In this document: positions 40,815-47,729 of the stretch, one piece after another
Layout of the letters: the number at the start of each line of letters is the position of its first letter
How positions within the stretch are numbered: position 1 is the stretch's first letter
Source: an uncultured Clostridia bacterium
GTDB taxonomy: Bacteria; Bacillota; Clostridia; Christensenellales; Aristaeellaceae
Length of the DNA: 47,729 nt
NCBI GenBank assembly: GCA_944333055.1
Contig: CALVKT010000054.1
Location: 1 to 47,729, forward strand
Reading direction: 5' to 3'
Notes under the pieces: model-generated
What the model was told of the DNA's origin: nothing
Seen by the model: the letters and a program-made list of their open reading frames with translations, nothing else
The model's database searches: none
Program-made: the position numbers and the translations under genes

Positions 40815-41291
40815 TTATTGCGCCGGGCGCAGGCAATCGGCGGAGATGTACTGGCCGCCCGCACAGCGGGCCCACTTGCTGCCGTCGTGAGCGTAGCGCC
40901 ACGCCATCACGTGCACGCGCGTGCCGGGCTGGATGAAGCCCGACGCGCTGCCGCCAGGCGCTGTGCGCAGGCGCACGCGGCCGTTGGCGTCCACGTGATA
41001 ATCGGCGCCGACGGCGATCTCGAAATACTTGACGGAGACATAGGCCGTCTTGTCCCGATAGGTGGTCTTGAAAAAGCCGTTGACGACCTCGTCCGGATCG
41101 GCGTCGATGACGTCGCCCGTGTGCAGGATGCCCCATGTCGCCGCCGAGGACGACGCCTGATGGCGGACGTTGACGTACTGTCCCTGCTTCACGATACAGG
41201 TGAGTGATTCGGCCTGAGCGCCCGGCACACCGCAGAGCAGGCACACGGCCAACAGCATAGCCGCGCAGGTCATTTTCCCATTGTATGTCAT
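40815..41291 (-). CDS. Secreted protein with two SH3b domains
   Basis: 158 aa. It has a signal peptide (KMTCAAMLLAVCLLCGVPGAQAES), then two bacterial SH3-like repeats: ...QYVNVRHQASSSAATWGILHTGDVI... and ...GRVRLRTAPGGSASGFIQPGTRVHVM.... Such domains bind cell-wall peptides. It may work with the neighbouring VanX-type dipeptidase in wall turnover (inference). It is convergent with the ArsC-like gene; a GACGCGCGGCGCCATGCCGCGCGTC-type palindrome lies between them at about 40746-40770. Confidence 0.82.
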   Translation of the reverse strand: MTYNGKMTCAAMLLAVCLLCGVPGAQAESLTCIVKQGQYVNVRHQASSSAATWGILHTGDVIDADPDEVVNGFFKTTYRDKTAYVSVKYFEIAVGADYHVDANGRVRLRTAPGGSASGFIQPGTRVHVMAWRYAHDGSKWARCAGGQYISADCLRPAQ

Positions 41292-41441
41292 GGCGATACC
41301 CCCTTGCTTTGATACATCGTATGACGCAGGGGGCGTGAATATACGCATGCGTGTGGAAAACCTTTGCTGCAACCGGCGCGGCCCGACGGTTCCCGCCTCC
41401 GGCAGCCGGTCCGACCCCATCAAACAAGGAGAAACCTGACC

Positions 41442-42041
41442 ATGCTTCCTGAAGGATTCGTCTACGTCCGCGACGTCATCCCCGACATCATCGAGGACAT
41501 CCGCTACGCGGGATGTCACAACTTCATGGGCTGCCCGGCGGACGGCTATCTCGCCCCGCGCGCGGTGCTGCGCCGCGAGGCCGCGCTCGCGCTGCGGGAT
41601 GCGGCGCGGGCGTTCGCCGCGCAGGGGTACGGCCTGCTCGTCTACGACGCCTACCGCCCGCAGCGCGCCGTCGATCACTTCGTGCGCTGGGCGAAGGATG
41701 AACGCGACACGAAGATGAAGGCTGCATTCTACCCGGCGCTTGACAAGGCCGAACTCTTCTCCCGCGGCTACATCGCCGCGCGCTCCGGCCACTCGCGCGG
41801 GATGTCGGTCGATCTGACGCTCACCGCGCAGGGCGCGCCGCTTTGCATGGGCGGCGTGTTTGACGGGTTCTCGCCCGTCTCCGCGCACGATTACGCAGGC
41901 CTCACCGATGCCCAGCGCGCCAACCGCCGCCTGCTGCGCACGGGCATGGAGGCCGCGGGCTTTGCCGCGTACAGCCGGGAGTGGTGGCATTACACGCTGC
42001 CCGGCGCGGGGGATGTGTACTACGACTTTCCGATTGAGTAA
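41442..42041 (+). CDS. D-alanyl-D-alanine dipeptidase (VanX/DdpX family)
   Basis: 199 aa zinc peptidase, M15D type. The substrate arginine is in YDAYRPQRAVDHF; zinc ligands are in SGHSRGMSVDL (His and Asp) and EWWHY (catalytic Glu and His). No signal peptide, so cytoplasmic. There are no vanH/vanA partners here, so a housekeeping role in recycling D-Ala-D-Ala is more likely than glycopeptide resistance. AAGGAG lies upstream of the ATG. Confidence 0.9.
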   Translation: MLPEGFVYVRDVIPDIIEDIRYAGCHNFMGCPADGYLAPRAVLRREAALALRDAARAFAAQGYGLLVYDAYRPQRAVDHFVRWAKDERDTKMKAAFYPALDKAELFSRGYIAARSGHSRGMSVDLTLTAQGAPLCMGGVFDGFSPVSAHDYAGLTDAQRANRRLLRTGMEAAGFAAYSREWWHYTLPGAGDVYYDFPIE

Positions 42042-42082
42042 AACTCAATCGCCTCCGCAGTGAGTTGAACTGCATTTATGGC

Positions 42083-42111
42083 TTGACAATCCGGCAACGC
42101 GCCGGTACAAT
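42083..42111 (+). promoter_or_regulatory. Promoter of the leuCDB operon
   Basis: TTGACA (42083-42088), a 17-bp spacer, TACAAT (42106-42111), just before the T-box leader. Confidence 0.85.
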
Positions 42112-42391
42112 AAGAGGCAATCGTGCATCGCTTTTACAACAAAAGGCCATGAAGGAACCAAGACGCTTTGCCTGACCTCAAGAGAGCCGGCGTGCGGTGC
42201 GAGCCGGCGGCAGCAAGCGGGATAACTCACTCCGGAGCCGCCCGCGCGAGGAGCGCGGGACGTATGCCGCCGCGTTAAGGCAGAAGAGGGTGTTTCGCCG
42301 CGCGCGAAAGACCGAATCAGGGTGGTACCGTGTGGCTGAAAGGATGACGCCTCGCCCCTGCGAAGAGCAGGTGTGCGGGGCGTTTTTATTC
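42112..42391 (+). ncRNA. T-box leader, probably tRNA-Leu responsive
   Basis: The T-box sequence AGGGTGGTACCGTG is at 42319-42332, followed by a terminator stem (GCCCC...GGGGC) and TTTTTATT ending near 42391. Stem I lies at about 42130-42240. Two CTC (Leu) triplets are placed where a specifier could be, in TGACCTCAAGAG (about 42174) and ATAACTCACTCC (about 42222); the second is the likelier specifier side. Uncharged tRNA should block the terminator and switch on leucine synthesis. Confidence 0.93.
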
Positions 42392-42421
42392 TTTAAAATT
42401 GATCAAAGGAGGACATGACGG

Positions 42422-43684
42422 ATGGGTATGACGATGACGCAAAAGATCCTTGCGCGCGCCGCGGGCGTGGAAAGCTGCCGGGCGGGCGAGCTGCTCATGT
42501 GCAAGCTCGATTTGGTGCTGGGCAACGACATCACCGCGCCGGTGGCCATCAACGAGTTCAAGAAGATGGGCGCGACGCGCGTGTTCGATCCCGCGAAGAT
42601 CGCGCTGATTCCCGACCACTTTGTGCCCAACAAGGACATCAAGTCCGCGACGATGGCCAAGCAGATGCGCGACTTCGCCAGGGACCAGCAGATCGTGCAC
42701 TATTACGAGGTCGGCCGCGTGGGCATCGAGCATGCGCTGCTGCCGGAGCAGGGCATCGTCGCCCCGGGCGAGGTCATCATCGGCGCGGACAGCCACACCT
42801 GCACATACGGCGCGGTCGGCGCGTTCTCCACGGGCGTGGGCTCCACGGATATGGCCGTGGGCATGGCGACCGGCGAGTGCTGGTTCAAGGTGCCTGAGGC
42901 GGTCAAGGTTGTGCTCAAGGGCAAGATGAAGCCCTGGGTCTCCGGCAAGGACGTCATCCTCCACCTGATCGGCGAGATCGGCGTGGACGGCGCGCTGTAT
43001 CAGTCGCTCGAATTCACCGGCGAGGGCGTCAGGGAGATCGACATGGACGGCCGCCTGACGATCGCCAACATGGCCATCGAGGCCGGCGCGAAGAACGGCA
43101 TCTTCCCGGTGGACGAGGTGTGCAGGGCGTATCTGGCGGAGCGCGTCAGCCGTCCGTATACGGCGTTTGAGCCCGACGAGGACGCCGAGTACGCCAGGGT
43201 CGTGGAGATCGATCTGGATCGGCTGGACATGACCGTCTCGCTCCCGCACTTGCCGGAGAACACCAGGCGCGCGCGCGACTGCACCGATCTGGCCATCGAT
43301 CAGGTCGTCATCGGCAGCTGCACGAACGGCCGCATGGCGGACATGCGCGTGGCTGCGCAGATTTTGAAGGGGCACAAGGTCGCGCCGTATCTGCGCTGCA
43401 TCGTCATCCCCGGCACGCAGCAGGTGGTCAGGACCTGCGTGGAGGAGGGCCTTGTGGACATCTTCATCGACGCGGGCGCGATCTTCACCATGCCCACCTG
43501 CGGCCCGTGCCTGGGCGGCCACTGCGGCGTGCTCGCCGACGGCGAGCGCGCGGTATCCACCACGAACCGCAACTTTGTGGGCCGCATGGGCCACACCGGC
43601 AGCGAAGTCATCCTGGCGAGCCCGGCGGTCGCCGCCGCGTCCGCGATCATGGGCCGCGTGGCCACGCCTGAGGAGGTCATCTGA
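42422..43684 (+). CDS. leuC: 3-isopropylmalate dehydratase large subunit
   Basis: 420 aa, the short archaeal/clostridial LeuC/HacA type. Iron-sulfur ligands are in VIGSCTNGR and [35 protein letters not shown] is the aconitase-family signature. It isomerises 2- to 3-isopropylmalate with LeuD. AAAGGAGG lies 9 nt before ATG 42422. leuD begins 1 bp after its stop. No leuA is in the window. Confidence 0.95.
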   Translation: MGMTMTQKILARAAGVESCRAGELLMCKLDLVLGNDITAPVAINEFKKMGATRVFDPAKIALIPDHFVPNKDIKSATMAKQMRDFARDQQIVHYYEVGRVGIEHALLPEQGIVAPGEVIIGADSHTCTYGAVGAFSTGVGSTDMAVGMATGECWFKVPEAVKVVLKGKMKPWVSGKDVILHLIGEIGVDGALYQSLEFTGEGVREIDMDGRLTIANMAIEAGAKNGIFPVDEVCRAYLAERVSRPYTAFEPDEDAEYARVVEIDLDRLDMTVSLPHLPENTRRARDCTDLAIDQVVIGSCTNGRMADMRVAAQILKGHKVAPYLRCIVIPGTQQVVRTCVEEGLVDIFIDAGAIFTMPTCGPCLGGHCGVLADGERAVSTTNRNFVGRMGHTGSEVILASPAVAAASAIMGRVATPEEVI

Positions 43685-43685
43685 T

Positions 43686-44180
43686 ATGAAAGCACAGTCC
43701 ACCGTCATCAAGTACGGCGATCACGTCGATACCGACGTCATCATCCCCGCCCGCTACCTGAACACGACCGACCACGCGGAGCTGGCTTCCCACTGCATGG
43801 AGGACATCGACGCCGATTTCAAGGCGAAGAGCCGGACGCGCCGCATCATCGTCGCGGGCCGGAATTTCGGCTGCGGCTCCTCGCGCGAGCACGCGCCCAT
43901 CGCCATCAAGGCCAGCGGCATCGAGCTGGTCATCGCCGACAGCTTTGCGCGCATCTTCTACCGCAACGCCATCGACATCGGCCTGCCCATCGTCGAGTGC
44001 CCGGCGGCAGCCGCCGCCATCCGCGACGGCGACGAGGTCGAAGCGGATCTGGACAGCGGTACGATCACCGACGTGACCACGGGCGAGACGTTCACCGCCG
44101 CGCCGTTCCCGCCGTTCATTCAGGAGATCATCGGCTGCGGCGGCATCGCCAACTTCGTCAGGAAGAAGGTGCAGGCGTGA
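43686..44180 (+). CDS. leuD: 3-isopropylmalate dehydratase small subunit
   Basis: 164 aa swivel domain. It has [17 protein letters not shown] at the start, [21 protein letters not shown] and [19 protein letters not shown], all standard for LeuD. It begins 1 bp after leuC, and its stop overlaps the GTG start of leuB. Confidence 0.95.
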   Translation: MKAQSTVIKYGDHVDTDVIIPARYLNTTDHAELASHCMEDIDADFKAKSRTRRIIVAGRNFGCGSSREHAPIAIKASGIELVIADSFARIFYRNAIDIGLPIVECPAAAAAIRDGDEVEADLDSGTITDVTTGETFTAAPFPPFIQEIIGCGGIANFVRKKVQA

Positions 44181-45244
44181 AGCGGGCGCATATCGTGACG
44201 CTGCCGGGCGATTACATCGGCCCGGAGATCACCGCGCAGGCGGTGAAGGTGCTCCAAAGGGTGGCAGAGAAGTACGCCCACGCGTTCACGTTTGAGGCGT
44301 GCGCGCTCGGCGGCGCGTCCATCGACGCCTTCGGCGTGCCGCTGACCGACGAAACGCTTGCCAAGTGCAACGCGGCGGACGCCGTGCTCATGGGCAGCGT
44401 CGGCGGCCCGAAATGGGACGGCGTGGAAGCGGCCCGCCGCCCGGAGAAGGGATTGCTGGCGCTGCGCAAGGGCATGCAGGTGTTTGCCAACCTGCGCCCG
44501 TGCACCATCCACCCGCAGCTGGCGGGCGCGTGTCCGCTGCGCAGGGACATCATCGAGAAGCCGATCGACATCATGATCCTGCGCGAGCTGACCGGCGACA
44601 TCTACTTCGGCAGGCGCTGGCGCAGCGAAGACCGCAAGGCCGCCACCGACGAGATGGCCTACAGTGAGATGGAGGTCGAGCGCCTGGCGCGCATCGGCTT
44701 TGAGATGGCGATGAAGCGCCGCAAGAAGCTCTGCTCCGTCGACAAGGCGAACGTGCTGGAGTGCTCCCGCCTGTGGCGCGAGACGGTGGAAAGAATCGCC
44801 GGGGAGTACCCGGAGGTCGAGGTCACGTACATGTACGTGGACAACGCGGCCATGCAGCTCATCCTGCGCCCGAGCCAGTTCGACGTGATGATCACCGGCA
44901 ACCTGTTTGGGGACATCCTCTCCGACGAGAGCGCGGCCATCGCGGGCAGCCTGGGCATGATGCCCTCCGCCAGCCTGGGCGCGGGCACGCGCGGGCTGTA
45001 TGAGCCGATCCACGGCTCCGCGCCGGACATCGCGGGCCGGGACATCGCCAACCCGCTGGGCACCATCCTCTCCGGCGCGCTGCTGCTGCGCCACAGCCTC
45101 GGCCTGCAAGAGGAGGCGAAGGCGATCGAGGCGGCGGTCTCGCAGGTGCTCGATGAGGGATACCGCACGCGCGATATCCTGAGCGCGGGCTGCACGCAGG
45201 TCGGCTGCACGCAGATGGGCGATCTGGTGGCGGCGAGGATCTGA
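44177..45244 (+). CDS. leuB: 3-isopropylmalate dehydrogenase
   Basis: 355 aa with a GTG start overlapping the leuD stop (GTGA). It oxidatively decarboxylates 3-isopropylmalate. Seen: [77 protein letters not shown] and [12 protein letters not shown]. The usual GDGIGPE is GDYIGPE here, a mild variation. The C-terminal [14 protein letters not shown] stretch has a short internal repeat. Confidence 0.95.
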   Translation: MKRAHIVTLPGDYIGPEITAQAVKVLQRVAEKYAHAFTFEACALGGASIDAFGVPLTDETLAKCNAADAVLMGSVGGPKWDGVEAARRPEKGLLALRKGMQVFANLRPCTIHPQLAGACPLRRDIIEKPIDIMILRELTGDIYFGRRWRSEDRKAATDEMAYSEMEVERLARIGFEMAMKRRKKLCSVDKANVLECSRLWRETVERIAGEYPEVEVTYMYVDNAAMQLILRPSQFDVMITGNLFGDILSDESAAIAGSLGMMPSASLGAGTRGLYEPIHGSAPDIAGRDIANPLGTILSGALLLRHSLGLQEEAKAIEAAVSQVLDEGYRTRDILSAGCTQVGCTQMGDLVAARI

Positions 45245-45246
45245 TA

Positions 45247-45335
45247 AGTTTCTTCAAGCCGCCGCGAAGCGCCGCGGCAATCAGTCACGCTTCGCATGGC
45301 AGCGCTTTGCACAAGGGGCCTTCAAGGCGCGATGG
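45247..45335 (+). repeat. Degenerate stem-loop intergenic repeat after leuB
   Basis: Starts TTTCTTCAAGCCGCCGCGAAGC, matching the 5' landmark of the family (CTTCAAACCGCCGCGAAGCGAAG), but the following hairpins are degenerate. Confidence 0.5.
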
Positions 45336-45340
45336 CGCCA

Positions 45341-45369
45341 AGATGTCCGAAAGGACATCTCTTTTTTTC
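45341..45369 (+). terminator. Terminator of leuCDB
   Basis: AGATGTCC-GAAA-GGACATCT followed by CTTTTTTT, about 100 bp after leuB and 40 bp before asnA. No separate asnA promoter was identified, so some read-through is possible. Confidence 0.93.
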
Positions 45370-45406
45370 ACAAAACCGATCAGACGACGAGAGGAGAAAA
45401 CCGATC

Positions 45407-46420
45407 ATGGGTTCTTCGTATATCCCGGCGGACTACAAGCCGCACCTGACGCTCTATCAGACGCAGCGCGCCATCAGCCTGATCAAGCGCGTGTTTCAGG
45501 ATTCGCTTTCCCATGCGCTGCATCTGGAGCGCGTGTCCGCGCCGCTGTTCGTGGAGCCGGGCTCCGGCCTCAACGACAACCTCAACGGCGTGGAACGCCC
45601 GGTGCAGTTCGACATCCCGCACGCGCAGGCGCAGGCGGAGGTCGTGCACTCGCTGGCCAAGTGGAAGCGCATGGCGCTCTACCGCTACGAGGTGGAGCCG
45701 GGGCAGGGCATCTACACGGACATGAACGCCATCCGCCGCGACGAGGAGCTGGACAACCTGCACTCCGTCTACGTCGATCAGTGGGACTGGGAGAAGGTCA
45801 TCACGCAGGAGGCGCGCTGCCGCTACACGCTGCACGAGTGCGTGCGCAGCATTGTCAACAGCATCTGCGACACGCAGCTGGCCGTGCGCGGCATGTATCC
45901 GCAGCTGTGCGACACGCCGCTGCTGGAGCGCAACGTGACGTTCATCACCGCGCAGGAGCTGGAATACCTCTACCCGGACAAGACGCCCACCGAGCGGGAG
46001 AACATCTTCACGCAGCGCCACGGCACGGTGTTCATCCAGGGCATCGGCGGGCAGATGGAGAGCGGGCAGAAGCACGACGGCCGCGCGCCGGACTACGACG
46101 ACTGGACGCTCAACGGCGACCTGTTCTTCTGGCATCCGCCGCTCGCGCGCGCGATGGAGATCACCTCGATGGGCATCCGCGTCGATCCGGAGGCGCTGGA
46201 TCGCCAGCTGACGCTGGCGGGCTGCGACGACCGCCGGACGCTGCCCTTCCACCGCATGCTGCTTGCCGGCGAGCTGCCGCTGACGATGGGCGGGGGCATC
46301 GGCCAGAGCCGCCTGTGCATGCTGCTGCTGGGCAAGGCGCACATCGGCGAGGTGCAGTCCTCCATCTGGGACGCGCACACGCATCGGGTGTTTGAGGAGG
46401 CGGGGATCACGCTGCTGTAA
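45407..46420 (+). CDS. asnA: Aspartate-ammonia ligase (asparagine synthetase A)
   Basis: 337 aa, normal AsnA length. It makes asparagine from aspartate, ammonia and ATP with a class II aminoacyl-tRNA-synthetase-like fold. Seen: YKPHLTLYQTQRAISLIKRVFQDSL, VSAPLFVEPGSGLNDNLNGVERPV, SLAKWKRMALYRY, GIYTDMNAIRRDE, VDQWDWEKVI, LNGDLFFWHPPL and the late MGGGIGQSRLCMLLLGKAHIGEVQ. GAGGAG precedes the ATG. Confidence 0.97.
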   Translation: MGSSYIPADYKPHLTLYQTQRAISLIKRVFQDSLSHALHLERVSAPLFVEPGSGLNDNLNGVERPVQFDIPHAQAQAEVVHSLAKWKRMALYRYEVEPGQGIYTDMNAIRRDEELDNLHSVYVDQWDWEKVITQEARCRYTLHECVRSIVNSICDTQLAVRGMYPQLCDTPLLERNVTFITAQELEYLYPDKTPTERENIFTQRHGTVFIQGIGGQMESGQKHDGRAPDYDDWTLNGDLFFWHPPLARAMEITSMGIRVDPEALDRQLTLAGCDDRRTLPFHRMLLAGELPLTMGGGIGQSRLCMLLLGKAHIGEVQSSIWDAHTHRVFEEAGITLL

Positions 46421-46484
46421 GAAAAGGCATCAGGAGGGAGCGCGAAGGTATTCCGGCGTCGGCATTTTCCGAAGAAAAAAGAAC

Positions 46485-46527
46485 GAGGCTACAGGACGGG
46501 AAATTTCCTGTAGCCTCTCTGTCTTTT
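46485..46527. terminator. Terminator after asnA
   Basis: GAGGCTACAGG (46485-46495) pairs perfectly with CCTGTAGCCTC (46507-46517), followed by TCTGTCTTTTT. It may also serve the convergent chimeric gene. Confidence 0.85.
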
Positions 46528-46591
46528 TGGGATCTGCGCGGACGCTGTTGAAGCAGAAAAGCACATGTTTCGCGCAGGCCTGCACCGTAAT

Positions 46592-47729
46592 TCAGTCGGC
46601 TGACTGCGGATCGACCGGCACATACACGTTTGCCGCTGCAAGCATTAAAGTGGGCTGATTGATGCCGGCATAGGCGTGAATTCGATAGATGCCGCTGCCC
46701 CAGTGAGACGCAAGATCGACGGAGCACATCCAATGGCCGTTCTCCTCCTTGGAAGCGGGATGAAAAATGAGATCGTCCTGACCGTTTTCATCGCTCCATA
46801 CGGGGAACCACACGTTTGAATACTGGTTTTCACTGATCAGCGTGATGCTCAGCGTAGCGGAATCTTCCGACAGCGATGACAAGATCTGATCACGGCTGAA
46901 ATCAGCGGTATTCGTGCCTTTGGCGGCAATGTATTGCATCAGACGCTGGGTAAAAGCGCTCTGTTCATCCATGGAGAGGTTATCTATCACGCAGTTTGCT
47001 GTGCTGATCGTCAACGAAGGTTGGTAGCTGATGGTGCTGTACGGGACAGTTTCGTGTTCGTTGGCGCTGAAAAGGCTGGTTCCAAGGAAGAAATTGGGTG
47101 CAGAGATGTCCAGATAGTCCAGAATGGTCGGCGCAAAATCCAGCGTATTGCGGCCGTGCGCATCCAAACGCTCTGTCTGAATGTCCTTGTGATAGATGTA
47201 AAGCGGAATGCTGTCCACCTCGATGCACGGACGCGAATACGTTGGAAACGCGTGCCGGAAATCATTGTCAGCATAGGTGGCGTGATCCGTTGTCAGGATC
47301 AGGACTGTGTTGTCAACCAATGCGCTTTCCTGAAACCTGCGCAGAAACAAACCGAACTGCTGGTCAAAGTTGTAGAATTTATTGAGGACAGGATCTGTGC
47401 CGTCGCCATATTGCGCATCAGGGCTGTTCAGGGAAACATGGGTGCCAAACGTATAGATGGCCGTACAACGTCTTGGAACGACCTTGACGTCGATCTGAAT
47501 TCTTTCTCCTGGATGCGTCATTTTCTCGTAAGGTTTGGATTGGTGTTTTTTCTTGGCCGCCGTCGGTTTGATCAATCCTTCACGACGCATGCAGCGAAAC
47601 AGACTTTCAACGGTGCGGGCATAGCCTCTTTTCTTCAACCGATACCACAATTCGGTGAGTCCGAGCTTGGGATTCCGGCGGCGCATGTCACGAATGAGTT
47701 TGATCTCTTCCTCCGTGTGCTGTCTGGGA
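46592..47729 (-). CDS. Chimeric ORF: transposase N-part fused to LTA-synthase-like sulfatase (5' end beyond window)
   Basis: The frame is open to the right edge. Upstream of M at 47686 it reads RQHTEEEIKLIRD, so the true start is outside. The first part (MRRRNPKLGLTELWYRLKKRGYARTVESLFRCMRREGL, then MTHPGERIQIDVKVVPRRC) is an IS481/IS3-type DDE integrase, cut just after the first catalytic Asp in QIDVK. It then switches at AIYTFGTHVSL (near 47460) to the C-terminal half of an alkaline-phosphatase-fold phosphoglycerol transferase or sulfatase: NTVLILTTDHATYAD, GRNTLDFAPTILDYLDI, FFLGTSLFS. A GBS_Bsp-like repeat ends it (VWFPVWSDENGQDDLIFHP). The sulfatase nucleophile and membrane helices are missing. 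Lower GC than the core. Probably an IS-mediated deletion product or an assembly join. Confidence 0.85.
   Translation of the reverse strand, partial: PRQHTEEEIKLIRDMRRRNPKLGLTELWYRLKKRGYARTVESLFRCMRREGLIKPTAAKKKHQSKPYEKMTHPGERIQIDVKVVPRRCTAIYTFGTHVSLNSPDAQYGDGTDPVLNKFYNFDQQFGLFLRRFQESALVDNTVLILTTDHATYADNDFRHAFPTYSRPCIEVDSIPLYIYHKDIQTERLDAHGRNTLDFAPTILDYLDISAPNFFLGTSLFSANEHETVPYSTISYQPSLTISTANCVIDNLSMDEQSAFTQRLMQYIAAKGTNTADFSRDQILSSLSEDSATLSITLISENQYSNVWFPVWSDENGQDDLIFHPASKEENGHWMCSVDLASHWGSGIYRIHAYAGINQPTLMLAAANVYVPVDPQSAD

Noticed and set aside
41442-42041. Glycopeptide resistance gene cluster
   Set aside because: Only a VanX-family dipeptidase is present; no VanH, VanA-type ligase or VanRS genes are nearby.

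Overview
The window looks like chromosome of a high-GC member of the Clostridia (Firmicutes). The support is a dnaA/dnaN/recF core, a T-box leader, FMN and ZTP riboswitches, FCD/GntR regulators, strong AGGAGG ribosome binding sites, TTGACA-17-TATAAT promoters, formate-THF ligase and AsnA. The genus cannot be fixed by eye; a Christensenellales-like lineage is a guess. Most of the window is visibly GC-rich. The two ends (about 1-2800 and 46590-47729) are clearly less GC-rich and carry a TetR/metal-ATPase pair and a transposase-sulfatase chimera, which suggests acquired or rearranged DNA.

Layout. 1-2815: partial TetR regulator divergent from a P1B metal ATPase. 2815-6012 (minus): trmO with an FCD regulator, then an FMN-riboswitch-controlled ribU and a flavoprotein gene. 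6340-8544 (plus): dnaN-recF, flanked on both sides by DnaA-box-like clusters. 9132-18471 (plus): DUF5711 propeller protein, CvpA, a tiny zinc-ribbon protein, three consecutive M42 peptidase genes (the middle one lacks catalytic residues), membrane proteins including a large GT-C-like protein, and a cca gene broken by an in-frame TGA. 19073-19537: Hsp20. 19637-28627: sialic acid locus, with a minus-strand arm (esterase; SBP-permease-permease-nanA) divergent from a plus-strand arm (regulator-nanE-two ROK kinases). 29309-33659: ZTP-riboswitch fhs divergent from serC-serA, linking serine synthesis to one-carbon metabolism. 33807-37544: GH2 beta-galactosidase and GPH sugar symporter. 37845-39540: dnaA and an oriC-like array of perfect DnaA boxes. 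39538-42041: SDR, an ArsC-like protein without its cysteine, an SH3 protein and a VanX-type dipeptidase. 42083-45369: T-box-controlled leuCDB. 45407-46420: asnA. The right edge carries the IS::sulfatase::GBS_Bsp-like chimera.

The most unusual points are these. dnaA with its origin-like array lies about 30 kb from, and on the opposite strand to, dnaN-recF, which has its own DnaA-box cluster. A family of GC-rich intergenic stem-loop repeats keeps its hairpins while the stem sequences change. Two nearly identical repeats of about 160 bp lie in inverted orientation and bracket the fhs-to-symporter block. The M42 triplet has a predicted pseudoenzyme in the middle.
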